Assembly (NCBI GenBank): GCA_043557195.1
Contig: CP121314.1
Location: 372,001 to 436,000 of the forward strand
From: Jejuia sp043557195
GTDB lineage: Bacteria; Bacteroidota; Bacteroidia; Flavobacteriales; Flavobacteriaceae
Direction: 5' to 3'
DNA: 64,000 nucleotides
The position numbers were made by a program, and so were the translations under genes. Positions 43,051 to 51,149 of this stretch are shown here, one piece after another. How positions within the stretch are numbered: position 1 is the stretch's first letter; each line of letters starts with the position of its first letter. The notes beneath the pieces were generated by a model that was given only the letters and a program-made list of their open reading frames with translations, did no database searches and was not told where the DNA came from.

Positions 43051-43105
43051 GATTTGAAAAGCTCCGAGAACAGGAGGGCTCAGTCCGACGCGGAGTTTTC
43101 AAATC
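43051..43105. repeat. Long imperfect hairpin and adjoining repeat-like sequence
   Basis: GATTTGAAAA-G-CTCCG pairs with CGGAGTTTTCAAATC, a 15-bp stem with one bulged G around a GC-rich loop. About 60 bp further, TTTTGC (43168-43173) and GCAAAA (43180-43185) form a second hairpin within a stretch that has no coding sense. I recall similar sequences between genes of other Flavobacteriaceae, but only one copy is in this window. Confidence 0.5.
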
Positions 43106-43220
43106 GGTTTTTAGTTTTTACAAAAAAACTAAAAAATTCCTTGGCTTGGGCGTGATCTTTTGATTCGTTTTGCATCAAGGCAAAATGAACAGAAACTATT
43201 AAAAATCCAACATTTAAACG

Positions 43221-43228
43221 TACCTTTG
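43221..43228 (+). promoter_or_regulatory. Promoter -7 box for the RsmB-like gene
   Basis: TACCTTTG followed by CA, a match to TANNTTTG, 19 nt before the ATG at 43247. Confidence 0.6.
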
Positions 43229-43246
43229 CACCCTCAATAAAACACC

Positions 43247-44464
43247 ATGCGCTTACACAGAAATCTCTGCTTCGCCGTAATAGACGGATTAACACAAATC
43301 TTCAACGAAGGGCAATACGCCGATAAAGTTATTCAACAACTCTTAAAGCGCGACAAACGTTGGGGTTCGCGAGACCGTGGTTTTGTTGCAGAAACAGTTT
43401 ACGACATCGTACGTTGGAAACGTCTATACGCTGAAATTGCCGAAGTAAAAGAACCTTTCGATCGTGATAATCTGTGGCGTATGTTTGCCGTATGGGCAAC
43501 ACTAAAAGGTATAAAATTACCCGATTGGAAATACTTCGAAAACACGCCTACAAGAAAAATAAAAGGACGCTTTGATGAGCTTTCAAAAGTTAGAAAGTTA
43601 AGGGAATCTATCCCAGATTGGATGGACGACCTTGGTGTAGCAGAATTAGGTGAGGCTAAATGGACCAAGGAAATCGCCATGCAAAATGAGCAAGCCGAAG
43701 TTATTCTGAGAGTTAATACCCTAAAAACCACAAAAGAAAAACTGCAGAACATCCTTTTTGATGAAAACAGTATAGAAACGGAGTTCATCAAAGGGTACCC
43801 ATCTGCTTTAAAACTTACAGAACGTGCTAACGTATTCGTTACCGAAGCCTTCAAAAAGGGTTACTTTGAAGTACAAGATGCCTCATCACAATTAGTGGCA
43901 GAATTTTTAGATGTAAAACCAGGTATGAAAACAGTAGATACTTGTGCTGGTGCTGGCGGAAAAACGCTTCACATTGCCTCTTTAATGCAAAATAAAGGGC
44001 AAATAGTGGCGATGGACATCTATGAAAGCAAGCTTAAAAAGCTAAAAGTTAGAGCACGCAGAAATGGAGTGCATAATGTGGATTTAAAAGTCATTGACTC
44101 TACTAAACCAATTAAAAAATTATACAATAAAGCGGACCGTGTGTTAATTGACGCACCATGTTCTGGATTGGGTGTATTACGCCGAAATCCAGATGCCAAA
44201 TGGAAACTAGAACCAGAGTTTTTAGATAGAATTAGAGGCGTGCAACAGGATGTTTTACAACAATATTCTAAAATGGTGAAAGCAGGCGGTAAATTAGTGT
44301 ATGCCACCTGTTCGGTGTTACCTTCTGAAAATCAAAACCAAGTAGAAGCCTTTTTAAAATCAGAAGCGGGTGCAAACTTTGAGCTAATAAAGGACAAAAA
44401 AATATTCGCCCACGAATCTGGATTTGATGGATTTTATATGGCGCTATTGGAACGTAAAGCTTAG
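43247..44464 (+). CDS. RsmB/NOP-type RNA m5C methyltransferase
   Basis: 405 residues. The N-terminal about 130 residues are helical and NusB-like (AVIDGLTQIFNEGQYADKVIQQLLKRD). The methyltransferase domain has the SAM loop DTCAGAGGKTLHIASL (about 229-244), the catalytic motif IV IDAPCSGLG and motif VI VYATCSVLPSENQ, the two-cysteine set of m5C RNA enzymes. It most likely modifies 16S rRNA as RsmB does; another rRNA or tRNA site is possible. A palindrome follows its stop by 10 bp. Confidence 0.9.
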   Translation: MRLHRNLCFAVIDGLTQIFNEGQYADKVIQQLLKRDKRWGSRDRGFVAETVYDIVRWKRLYAEIAEVKEPFDRDNLWRMFAVWATLKGIKLPDWKYFENTPTRKIKGRFDELSKVRKLRESIPDWMDDLGVAELGEAKWTKEIAMQNEQAEVILRVNTLKTTKEKLQNILFDENSIETEFIKGYPSALKLTERANVFVTEAFKKGYFEVQDASSQLVAEFLDVKPGMKTVDTCAGAGGKTLHIASLMQNKGQIVAMDIYESKLKKLKVRARRNGVHNVDLKVIDSTKPIKKLYNKADRVLIDAPCSGLGVLRRNPDAKWKLEPEFLDRIRGVQQDVLQQYSKMVKAGGKLVYATCSVLPSENQNQVEAFLKSEAGANFELIKDKKIFAHESGFDGFYMALLERKA

Positions 44465-44473
44465 CTTTTTGTC

Positions 44474-44494
44474 ATTCTGAACTTGTTTCAGAAT
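44474..44494. repeat. REP-like palindrome after the RsmB-like gene
   Basis: ATTCTGAA (44474-44481) and TTCAGAAT (44487-44494) form an 8-bp stem 10 bp after the stop codon. The sequence resembles intergenic palindromes that I recall as frequent in Bacteroidota genomes. It may serve as a terminator or 3' end protector for the message. Confidence 0.55.
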
Positions 44495-44517
44495 CTCTTC
44501 TTGTTTATCTTGCTGTA

Positions 44518-45051
44518 ATGAAAAACATAGTCTTCCTCGGCAAAAGCATTGACAACTATATTGCTGGAAAAAACGGCGAACTTGATTGGTTGGATATGAT
44601 TCCAAATCCTGACCAATTGGATATGGGTTATAATGATTTGATGAACGCCATTGATGCTATTGTTATGGGAAGCACCTCTTTTAAAACTGTTTTGGGGTTT
44701 GGTATAGATTGGCCTTACACCAAACCTGTTTTTGTATTAAGTCGCTCTATAAAAGATATCCCAGAAAATCTTAAAGATAAAGTCACGCTGCTTCAAGGAA
44801 AGGAAACAGACGTTTTAGATGCTATTCGCAACAAAGGTTTTAAAAACTTATATATTGATGGTGGCAACGTAGTACAAAACTTTTTAAAGCAAGATTTGAT
44901 TGATGAACTCAGATTAACCACCATTCCTATTATTCTAGGCGATGGTATTCCGCTTTTTGATGTGTTACCTAAATCTTTAGAGTTTGAACATATTAAAACC
45001 GAAGTGTTTTATAACCAGATTGTACAAAGTTGTTATAAAAGAAAACGATGA
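44518..45051 (+). CDS. RibD C-terminal/dihydrofolate reductase-fold protein
   Basis: 177 residues. The start IVFLGKSIDNYIAGKNGELDWL, the middle IVMGSTSFKTVLGFGIDWPY and the NADPH-site-like NLYIDGGNVVQNFL are typical of the YyaP/RibD_C family of DHFR-fold reductases. It is likely an NADPH-dependent reductase of unknown substrate, not the essential DHFR. Its stop overlaps the next gene by 4 bp (ATGA), so the two are coupled. Confidence 0.87.
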   Translation: MKNIVFLGKSIDNYIAGKNGELDWLDMIPNPDQLDMGYNDLMNAIDAIVMGSTSFKTVLGFGIDWPYTKPVFVLSRSIKDIPENLKDKVTLLQGKETDVLDAIRNKGFKNLYIDGGNVVQNFLKQDLIDELRLTTIPIILGDGIPLFDVLPKSLEFEHIKTEVFYNQIVQSCYKRKR

Positions 45052-45908
45052 CTGACAGTCTTAAATCATATTTCCAAAACCTCCTAAACCAACAAATAAC
45101 TAATATTGCGTCAGTCAGTGGCGGCGACATCTCACAAGCCTACCGTATTGACACCGCAACCCACAGTTACTTTTTAAAATTAAACAACGCTGACGATGCC
45201 TTAACCATGTTTCAAACTGAAGCTTATGGTTTACAATCCATTGCCAAAACCAACACTATTAAAACCCCAACCGTTTTAGCTTGCGATAGTTTTGAAGGTT
45301 CAGCGTTTTTGTTGTTGGAGTTTATTGCATCAAAATCCCCTTCTTCAGATGACTTTAAAAGCCTTGGTGAGCAATTAGCACAATTGCACCAATGTACTTC
45401 TGAGCGTTTTGGTTTAGACCAAGATAACTTTATAGGGCGCTTGCCACAACCCAACACTCATCACAAAACTTGGGCAGATTTCTACACTCACGAACGTTTG
45501 CAACCACAACTGAAACTAGCAAAACAAAACCGGTTGTTACAAGATTCAGAATGTCCAAACACAGAACATATTAAAAACCGACTACAACCATTGCTTGAAA
45601 ATATAAAACCATCTTTATTGCATGGCGATTTATGGAGTGGCAATTACCTCATTTCAAAAGATGGCGAACCTTATTTAATTGACCCTGCGGTGTATTTTGG
45701 GCATCACGAAGTGGATATTGCCATGAGTAAACTATTTGGTGGTTTTGGTGAAGCTTTTTATGAAGCTTACTTTTCGCATTTTCCAGTAGATAATCATACT
45801 TCTGCAAGAATTGAGATATATCAACTATACTATTTACTAGTGCATTTAAACATGTTTGGGCGATCTTATTATGGTTCGGTGAGTGCTATTCTAAAGAACT
45901 ATTTTTAG
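45048..45908 (+). CDS. Fructosamine kinase family protein
   Basis: 286 residues. The aminoglycoside-phosphotransferase-like fold shows SVSGGDISQAYRI near the start, the ATP-site lysine in YFLKLNNAD, the catalytic loop HGDLWSGNYLI (about 185-195) and the metal motif LIDPAVYFGHHEVDIAM. Family members phosphorylate ketoamines on glycated proteins or small amines so the adduct falls off, a protein repair reaction. It is coupled to the upstream reductase-fold gene. The next 200 bp are without visible features. Confidence 0.9.
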   Translation: MTDSLKSYFQNLLNQQITNIASVSGGDISQAYRIDTATHSYFLKLNNADDALTMFQTEAYGLQSIAKTNTIKTPTVLACDSFEGSAFLLLEFIASKSPSSDDFKSLGEQLAQLHQCTSERFGLDQDNFIGRLPQPNTHHKTWADFYTHERLQPQLKLAKQNRLLQDSECPNTEHIKNRLQPLLENIKPSLLHGDLWSGNYLISKDGEPYLIDPAVYFGHHEVDIAMSKLFGGFGEAFYEAYFSHFPVDNHTSARIEIYQLYYLLVHLNMFGRSYYGSVSAILKNYF

Positions 45909-46113
45909 CACGCTTATTACGACCATTTTGGAATTACTTGACCAATGGTTACAATGACTATGTTCCAAAAAAAGTATAGAGTGATATTAATGAAGTTTAG
46001 AGCATTTAACCTTATTTTGTTTTCTTTTATTAACTTACACACTCAGCCAATACAGCTCTCTATGAATTAGGAAATTGGCAAAAACACATACTAACCAACC
46101 AATTATTATTACT

Positions 46114-46686
46114 ATGAAACGTAAAAACTTCATTAAATCGACAGCACTTGGCATAGGAACATTTTCCATAATTCCAATGCTAAATGCTTGTAAAACTGAA
46201 ACTAAAACCGAAGCTATCACAACACCAGAAAAACCTGAAGTTGTAGAGTTACTAAACCCTAAGATTGTAAAAAACAGTGAGGGTAATGTATTAAATGTTT
46301 TGGGAGATAATCAAAATATTAAACTTACAGGAAAAGACACAAATGGGCAATACACCTTAATTGAACAAAACAATAAACCTGGTGTTGGCATCCCTCCACA
46401 CGTGCATGAAAATGAAGATGAAGTGTTTCAAGTTTTAGAAGGTCAAGTTGAAATGAGTGTTGGAGGCAATGTGACCACGCTAAATGCTGGCGACCTTATT
46501 TTTTGTCCAAAAGGGGTACCACATTCTTGGAAAGTTGTTGGAGAGGAAAATGCTAGAGCCATGTTGAGCATTTTTCCTGCTGGATTAGAAGATATGTTTA
46601 AAGAATTATCTGAATTACCTGCTGGACCTCCCGATATGCAAAAAGTAAGTGAAATTTGTGGTCGCTACAAATTAAAATTCGTTTAG
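46114..46686 (+). CDS. Exported cupin domain protein
   Basis: 190 residues from the ATG at 46114; the frame opens at 46075 but the inner ATG starts a normal export signal. The signal MKRKNFIKSTALGIGTFSI resembles a Tat signal with KRKNF for RRxF and is followed by LNAC, a lipobox. The cupin (about 75-180) has PHVHENEDEVFQVLEGQVEM and GDLIFCPKGVPHSWK, giving metal ligands His, His, Glu and His. It is probably a metal-binding protein in the periplasm with unknown substrate. Confidence 0.85.
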   Translation: MKRKNFIKSTALGIGTFSIIPMLNACKTETKTEAITTPEKPEVVELLNPKIVKNSEGNVLNVLGDNQNIKLTGKDTNGQYTLIEQNNKPGVGIPPHVHENEDEVFQVLEGQVEMSVGGNVTTLNAGDLIFCPKGVPHSWKVVGEENARAMLSIFPAGLEDMFKELSELPAGPPDMQKVSEICGRYKLKFV

Positions 46687-46697
46687 TTAACATAGAG

Positions 46698-46717
46698 ATT
46701 TCTGTCTTCTCAGAAAT
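46698..46717. repeat. REP-like palindrome after the cupin gene
   Basis: ATTTCTG (46698-46704) and CAGAAAT (46711-46717) form a 7-bp stem 11 bp after the cupin stop. It resembles the palindromes at 44474 and 60812 in holding a GAAATGAC-type arm. Confidence 0.5.
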
Positions 46718-46735
46718 GACTTTTGCAAACAGATT

Positions 46736-46830
46736 GCGTTAGGGATTGAAGTGGTAGCTTTTGGCGAGGCGTGCATCGAGCCAAAACTTTTAGCGGAAAG
46801 CCCGACCCGACCTTAGGAGGGTAACGCCCC
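46736..46830 (-). repeat. Dispersed structured element, copy C
   Basis: Minus-strand orientation. Ends GCGTTA and TAACGC (46822-46827 and 46736-46741) pair. It contains the shared GGGTCGGGCTTTC core and an internal hairpin with arms TTTTGGC and GCCAAAA. It lies between the cupin and GH63-like genes. The other bases of this gap hold the palindrome at 46698 and a promoter box at 46957. Confidence 0.85.
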
Positions 46831-46956
46831 AATAATCAAACTGTGATTTCAACAATTTTTAAATCCTTTTTTTGATGAAAACTGCAAATAGCACAACTTA
46901 AATAAGCAATTACATAATACTTTAAAACTGGGTGTCCTTTTTTAACAATTTAAGAT

Positions 46957-46964
46957 TATTTTTG
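46957..46964 (+). promoter_or_regulatory. Promoter -7 box for the GH63-like gene
   Basis: TATTTTTG, a match to TANNTTTG, 20 nt before the ATG at 46984. Confidence 0.5.
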
Positions 46965-46983
46965 GTGTAAATTCTAGAAGCAT

Positions 46984-49605
46984 ATGATTCAGAAAGGTAT
47001 TGAAGCACAGCGTTTAGCGACACCCGACAATGATAGGAATTGGAAAAAATGGGGTCCATATTTGGCGGAAAGACAATGGGGAACGGTACGGGAAGATTAC
47101 AGTGAACACGGGGAGTCTTGGGAGTTTATAGACCACGAAAAAGCACGAAGTAATGCCTACCGCTGGGGAGAAGAAGGTATTGGCGGATTTACCGATACCA
47201 GAGAAATTTTGTGTTTAGCGCCTGCCTTTTGGAACGGTAATGATGCTATTTTAAAGGAGCGCTTGTTTGGGCTTACCAACAACCAAGGAAATCATGGTGA
47301 GGACGTTAAGGAATTGTATTTTCATCAGGTGTCGTCGCCCACACATTCTTACAGCAAATATTTGTATAAATACCCGCATGCGGCGTTTCCGTATGGTGAA
47401 TTGGTGAGCAAAAACCAAATTGGTAGAGAGCATTTTGAGTATGAATTATTGGATACTGATGCCTTTAAAAACAACGCCTATTTTGATTGTTATATTGAAT
47501 ATGCCAAGGCCGATACCGACGATATTTTAATGAAGGTAACCATCGTGAATAGAGGTAGTAAAGCCGCTGATATCCATGTGTTACCACATCTTTGGTTCCG
47601 TAATTTTTGGAAACATAACAAGCGCCATTCGAGGCCGAAAATTAAATCTACTTCTGATGGTTCTGCATTAACTAGTAGTAAGCGCAATGGCAACTATTAT
47701 TTTTATAATGATGGCGGTGAACAGCTCTACTGCCACAATGAAACCAACAATAAACGCATTTATAATTTTAAGAACGATGTACCTTATGTAAAGGATGGCA
47801 TTAACGACCATGTGGTGAATGGCATGCCAACGGTAAATCCGAAAAAAACGGGTTCTAAAATGGCGGTGTGGCATAAATTCACGCTTAAAGCTGGTGAAGA
47901 AAAATCGGTGAGAGTACGCTTAAGCAATACCAAAATAAAAAATCCTTGGGAGAATTTTGATGCTATTTTTCATGATAGAATTTCGGAATGTGAGGCATTT
48001 TATAATGAAACCATAGATGCTAAAATTCCAGAAACGCATCAAGCTGTTGCTAAAAGTGCCTTTGCTGGTGTATTGTGGACAAAGCAATTTTATTATGTAG
48101 ATATTTTTAAATGGTTGTTTGGTGGTCCTGGAGAGAGTAAACCCAATAGGGCTAACATGCGAAATTACAATTGGCAGCACCTTACCAATAGAGACATTAT
48201 TTCCATGCCCGACAAATGGGAATATCCTTGGTATGCAGCTTGGGATTTGGCATTTCATATGGCATCTTTTGTTGAGATAGACCCTTATTTTGCCAAAAAC
48301 CAATTGCTTTTGGTGCTAAAAGAAAACTACATGCACCCTAACGGACAAATTCCAGCGTATGAGTGGAATTTTAGTGATGTAAACCCTCCTGTGCACTCCT
48401 ACTTTGTATGGCATGTGTACGATAGAGATAAAACCAATACGGGTAAAGGCGATACCGAATTCTTAGAAAAAGCCTTTCAGAAACTGCTCATTAATTTTAC
48501 ATGGTGGGTAAACCAGAAAGATAAAAGTGGTACCGATTTATTTGAGGGCGGATTTTTAGGACTGGATAATATTGGTGTTTTTGATAGAAACCATATGCCA
48601 CCGGGCATTACCAGAATGCAACAGGCCGACGCTACAAGTTGGATGGCGATGTTTACGCTAAACATGTTGCGCATGTCGTTTGAGTTGGCAAAAACCAATA
48701 AAATCTACGAAGAGTCTGCTGCAAAATTCTTTAGGCATTTCTTAAATATTGCCTGGGCGATGCACCATATTGGTAAAAAAGACATTTCGCTTTGGGATGA
48801 TGAAGACAACTTTTATTACGATGTGGTTGAAATGGCCTCTGGTGCTACCGATAGACTAAAAGTACGTTCTTTGGTGGGTGTGATACCAATGTTTGCCGTT
48901 GAGATTATGCACAAAGATTTGTTTGAAGAATTAAAAGACTTTAGATACAGAGCCAACGAAATTATTAGAACACGCCCAGATTTAGCATCGTTAATCACCA
49001 ATTTAAATGCGCCTAATGACGATGGCAATTACCTATTCGCTATTATGCGTGGTTTTAGGTTAGAACATTTGCTAAAACGCTTGTTGGACGAAGATGAATT
49101 CTTGTCCGATTACGGGATACGGTCGTTATCTAAATACCATGAAAAGCATCCGTTTGTATTTCAGCATCACGGGCACCATCAAATACAGTATGAATCTGGT
49201 GAAAGTCAGTCGAATATGTTTGGTGGTAACTCTAACTGGCGCGGACCAATTTGGATTCCTATAAACTATATGATTATACAATCGTTGCGTAAATATTACA
49301 CCTTCTATGGTGACGCCTATACTTATGAATTCCCTACAGGTTCTGATAACAAGCTAAACCTTAAACAAATTGCGAATGAGCTTACCAAACGCTTAGTAAA
49401 ACTGTTTGAAGCTGATGGAGATGGTAAATTTATATACCACGCCGATAATGCAGATAAGCATTTTACAAAAGATGACCATTTTAAAGATTTACACCTGTTT
49501 TATGAGTTTTTTGATGGTGATAATGGTAAAGGCTTAGGGGCATCGCACCAAACAGGATGGACGGCTTTAATTGCGAATTTAATTATGGAAATGGACGAAA
49601 ATTGA
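46984..49605 (+). CDS. GH63/MGH1-like glucosidase
   Basis: 873 residues, no signal peptide, so cytoplasmic. The N-terminal part (about 1-330) is beta-rich (QRLATPDNDRNWKKWGPYLAERQWGTVREDYS) and the C-terminal part is an (alpha/alpha)6 barrel with WYAAWDLAFHMASF, PAYEWNFSDVNPPVHSY and NSNWRGPIWIPINYM. This layout fits glycosidase family 63 relatives that release glucose or mannosylglycerate-type units. The acidic residues in WDLAFH and GAS-H-TGWTA regions are likely active-site parts. It may work on sugars brought in by the following importer, an inference from position only. Confidence 0.85.
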   Translation: MIQKGIEAQRLATPDNDRNWKKWGPYLAERQWGTVREDYSEHGESWEFIDHEKARSNAYRWGEEGIGGFTDTREILCLAPAFWNGNDAILKERLFGLTNNQGNHGEDVKELYFHQVSSPTHSYSKYLYKYPHAAFPYGELVSKNQIGREHFEYELLDTDAFKNNAYFDCYIEYAKADTDDILMKVTIVNRGSKAADIHVLPHLWFRNFWKHNKRHSRPKIKSTSDGSALTSSKRNGNYYFYNDGGEQLYCHNETNNKRIYNFKNDVPYVKDGINDHVVNGMPTVNPKKTGSKMAVWHKFTLKAGEEKSVRVRLSNTKIKNPWENFDAIFHDRISECEAFYNETIDAKIPETHQAVAKSAFAGVLWTKQFYYVDIFKWLFGGPGESKPNRANMRNYNWQHLTNRDIISMPDKWEYPWYAAWDLAFHMASFVEIDPYFAKNQLLLVLKENYMHPNGQIPAYEWNFSDVNPPVHSYFVWHVYDRDKTNTGKGDTEFLEKAFQKLLINFTWWVNQKDKSGTDLFEGGFLGLDNIGVFDRNHMPPGITRMQQADATSWMAMFTLNMLRMSFELAKTNKIYEESAAKFFRHFLNIAWAMHHIGKKDISLWDDEDNFYYDVVEMASGATDRLKVRSLVGVIPMFAVEIMHKDLFEELKDFRYRANEIIRTRPDLASLITNLNAPNDDGNYLFAIMRGFRLEHLLKRLLDEDEFLSDYGIRSLSKYHEKHPFVFQHHGHHQIQYESGESQSNMFGGNSNWRGPIWIPINYMIIQSLRKYYTFYGDAYTYEFPTGSDNKLNLKQIANELTKRLVKLFEADGDGKFIYHADNADKHFTKDDHFKDLHLFYEFFDGDNGKGLGASHQTGWTALIANLIMEMDEN

Positions 49606-49633
49606 TTATAGAATTTTACAACAATACGATTAA

Positions 49634-49662
49634 AAACCCTGATAAATTATATCAGGGTTTTT
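49634..49662 (+). terminator. Terminator after the GH63-like gene
   Basis: AAACCCTGATA / TATCAGGGTTT stem (11 bp) and T-run, 28 bp after the stop. It separates this gene from the importer operon. Confidence 0.9.
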
Positions 49663-49690
49663 CGTTTTATTGGTAGGAAATATTTGTTAC

Positions 49691-49754
49691 ATTTACGAGA
49701 TATCAGTAACTAGAAACTTACCATATCCTGATAAATTTACGGGATATCAGTGAC
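49691..49754 (+). repeat. Direct and inverted repeats before the ABC importer operon
   Basis: ATTTACG-N-GATATCAGT-N-AC occurs at 49691-49710 and 49735-49754 with 18 of 20 bases identical. The second copy also has CTGATA (49728-49733) facing TATCAG (49745-49750). Two copies 79 bp or more before the binding-protein start suggest an operator for the operon. Confidence 0.5.
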
Positions 49755-49832
49755 AAAAGTTATTATATAACAAGTTCTCTGCAAGCTGAAAGGACAAATG
49801 ATACTAAAATTGATATTAGAATAAATAAAAAG

Positions 49833-51149
49833 ATGAAACACATATTTACAATTTTCACACTTCTTTTTTTGTTTAGCTGTGAAGACAAGCCAAAAACCAT
49901 AACAATAATTGGAGAAGACTCTTCCAATCTGCAGGCTATGGAAAGCCAAAAGAGTGAATTTGAAAAAGCAAACAAAGCTAATATTTCTTACAAGGCGTAT
50001 TCCTTTGATGAAGCATTTAACAAATCAAACCTTGACTTTATTAATAAAACAGGGCTTTATGATATTGTACTTCAATATAATTTTTCTTTATCAAGCTTTG
50101 TGAAAAATGACTTTGTTGCAGATTTAAATAAATTAAAAAGCGACAATAATATTATTAACTCTGATTTTGAAAGCCAGTTGTTTAACAATGCCTGGAAAGA
50201 GGTTGGCTACTATTACAAAGATGCTACTAATCCAGATGAAGGTATAAAGCTCGTGGGCTACCCATTTGCGGCAAATACTATGTTGCTTGTTTACAATAGT
50301 GAAATGTTTAGCAACTCTGACAATCAAATTCGATTTAAGGAAAAATATAATAGAGATTTATCTGTACCTAAAACTTGGGAAGAGTATTACCAAGTAGCTG
50401 AGTTTTTTACAACTGACAATTCTTATGGCGTATGCATTGAAGGTGCTGAAGGTGGATGGTTATATTATGAGTTGATGAATTATGTTTTTGGTCAAGGTGG
50501 AACCATCATGGATAAACAATATGGATGGGAAAGCACTAAGGATTCAAAGGTTTTAATTAATAGCGAACAGAATATAAATGCACTTAAATACTACTTGAGT
50601 TTAAAACCGTTTAATGCAGGGAATTACAATACAGTTGATGCATCTTCTAAAATAGAGTTGATAGAAAAAGGAAACGTTGCTATGTCTATTGTCTGGAGTG
50701 ATTACATCTATGGGTTAAGTTATGATGAAACTAAGAGTTTGAGAAACAAATTTGGTTTTGCTCCCATACCAGGTGATAAGTCTGCACTTGCTGGAGGCTC
50801 TTTTTACATAAATAAAATGTCTAAGAATAAGGATATAGCAATTGCATATGTTAATGATTTAATGCAGCCTAAAACTCAAATAGAATTAGCAAAAAATGGA
50901 TTATGTTCCCCTCTGAAAAGCACATATTCTAATGCCGAAGTAAAGCAAATTCCATATTCAGACGCCCTATATCAATCCCTTAATAGAGGTGTTTATATGT
51001 TTGAAGCTGGACCAGACGCAGATGTTATAAGCCAAACTATAACAAAATATGTTCAACAAATATGGAAAGGTGAAATTTCTGTTGAGGACGGATTAAATGC
51101 CGCACAAGAAGAGGTAGAAAAAAGACGTAGAACAGAAGTATTTAATTAA
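49833..51149 (+). CDS. Extracellular solute-binding lipoprotein (ABC importer, MalE-like)
   Basis: 438 residues. The signal peptide ends at LFSCED (Cys about 13). The family 1 fold shows TIIGEDSSNLQAMESQKSEFEKAN, VGYPFAANTMLLVYNSEMF, VPKTWEEYYQVAEFF and AMSIVWSDYIYGLSY. This type usually binds sugars or other small organic solutes. Carbohydrate ABC importers are rare in Bacteroidota, which mostly use SusCD. It heads a tight operon with a fused permease and an ATPase. The ligand is not readable from sequence. Confidence 0.9.
   Translation: MKHIFTIFTLLFLFSCEDKPKTITIIGEDSSNLQAMESQKSEFEKANKANISYKAYSFDEAFNKSNLDFINKTGLYDIVLQYNFSLSSFVKNDFVADLNKLKSDNNIINSDFESQLFNNAWKEVGYYYKDATNPDEGIKLVGYPFAANTMLLVYNSEMFSNSDNQIRFKEKYNRDLSVPKTWEEYYQVAEFFTTDNSYGVCIEGAEGGWLYYELMNYVFGQGGTIMDKQYGWESTKDSKVLINSEQNINALKYYLSLKPFNAGNYNTVDASSKIELIEKGNVAMSIVWSDYIYGLSYDETKSLRNKFGFAPIPGDKSALAGGSFYINKMSKNKDIAIAYVNDLMQPKTQIELAKNGLCSPLKSTYSNAEVKQIPYSDALYQSLNRGVYMFEAGPDADVISQTITKYVQQIWKGEISVEDGLNAAQEEVEKRRRTEVFN

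Noticed and set aside
43080..43295. 71-residue minus-strand frame
   Set aside because: It runs across the hairpin and the promoter of the RsmB-like gene and has no protein-like pattern that I can support.
47251..49028. Minus-strand frames inside the GH63-like gene
   Set aside because: Antisense shadows of a long conserved coding sequence, without promoters.
49737..49975. Two overlapping 70-residue minus-strand frames
   Set aside because: They cover the start of the binding-protein gene on the other strand and overlap each other in different frames; chance frames in AT-rich DNA.
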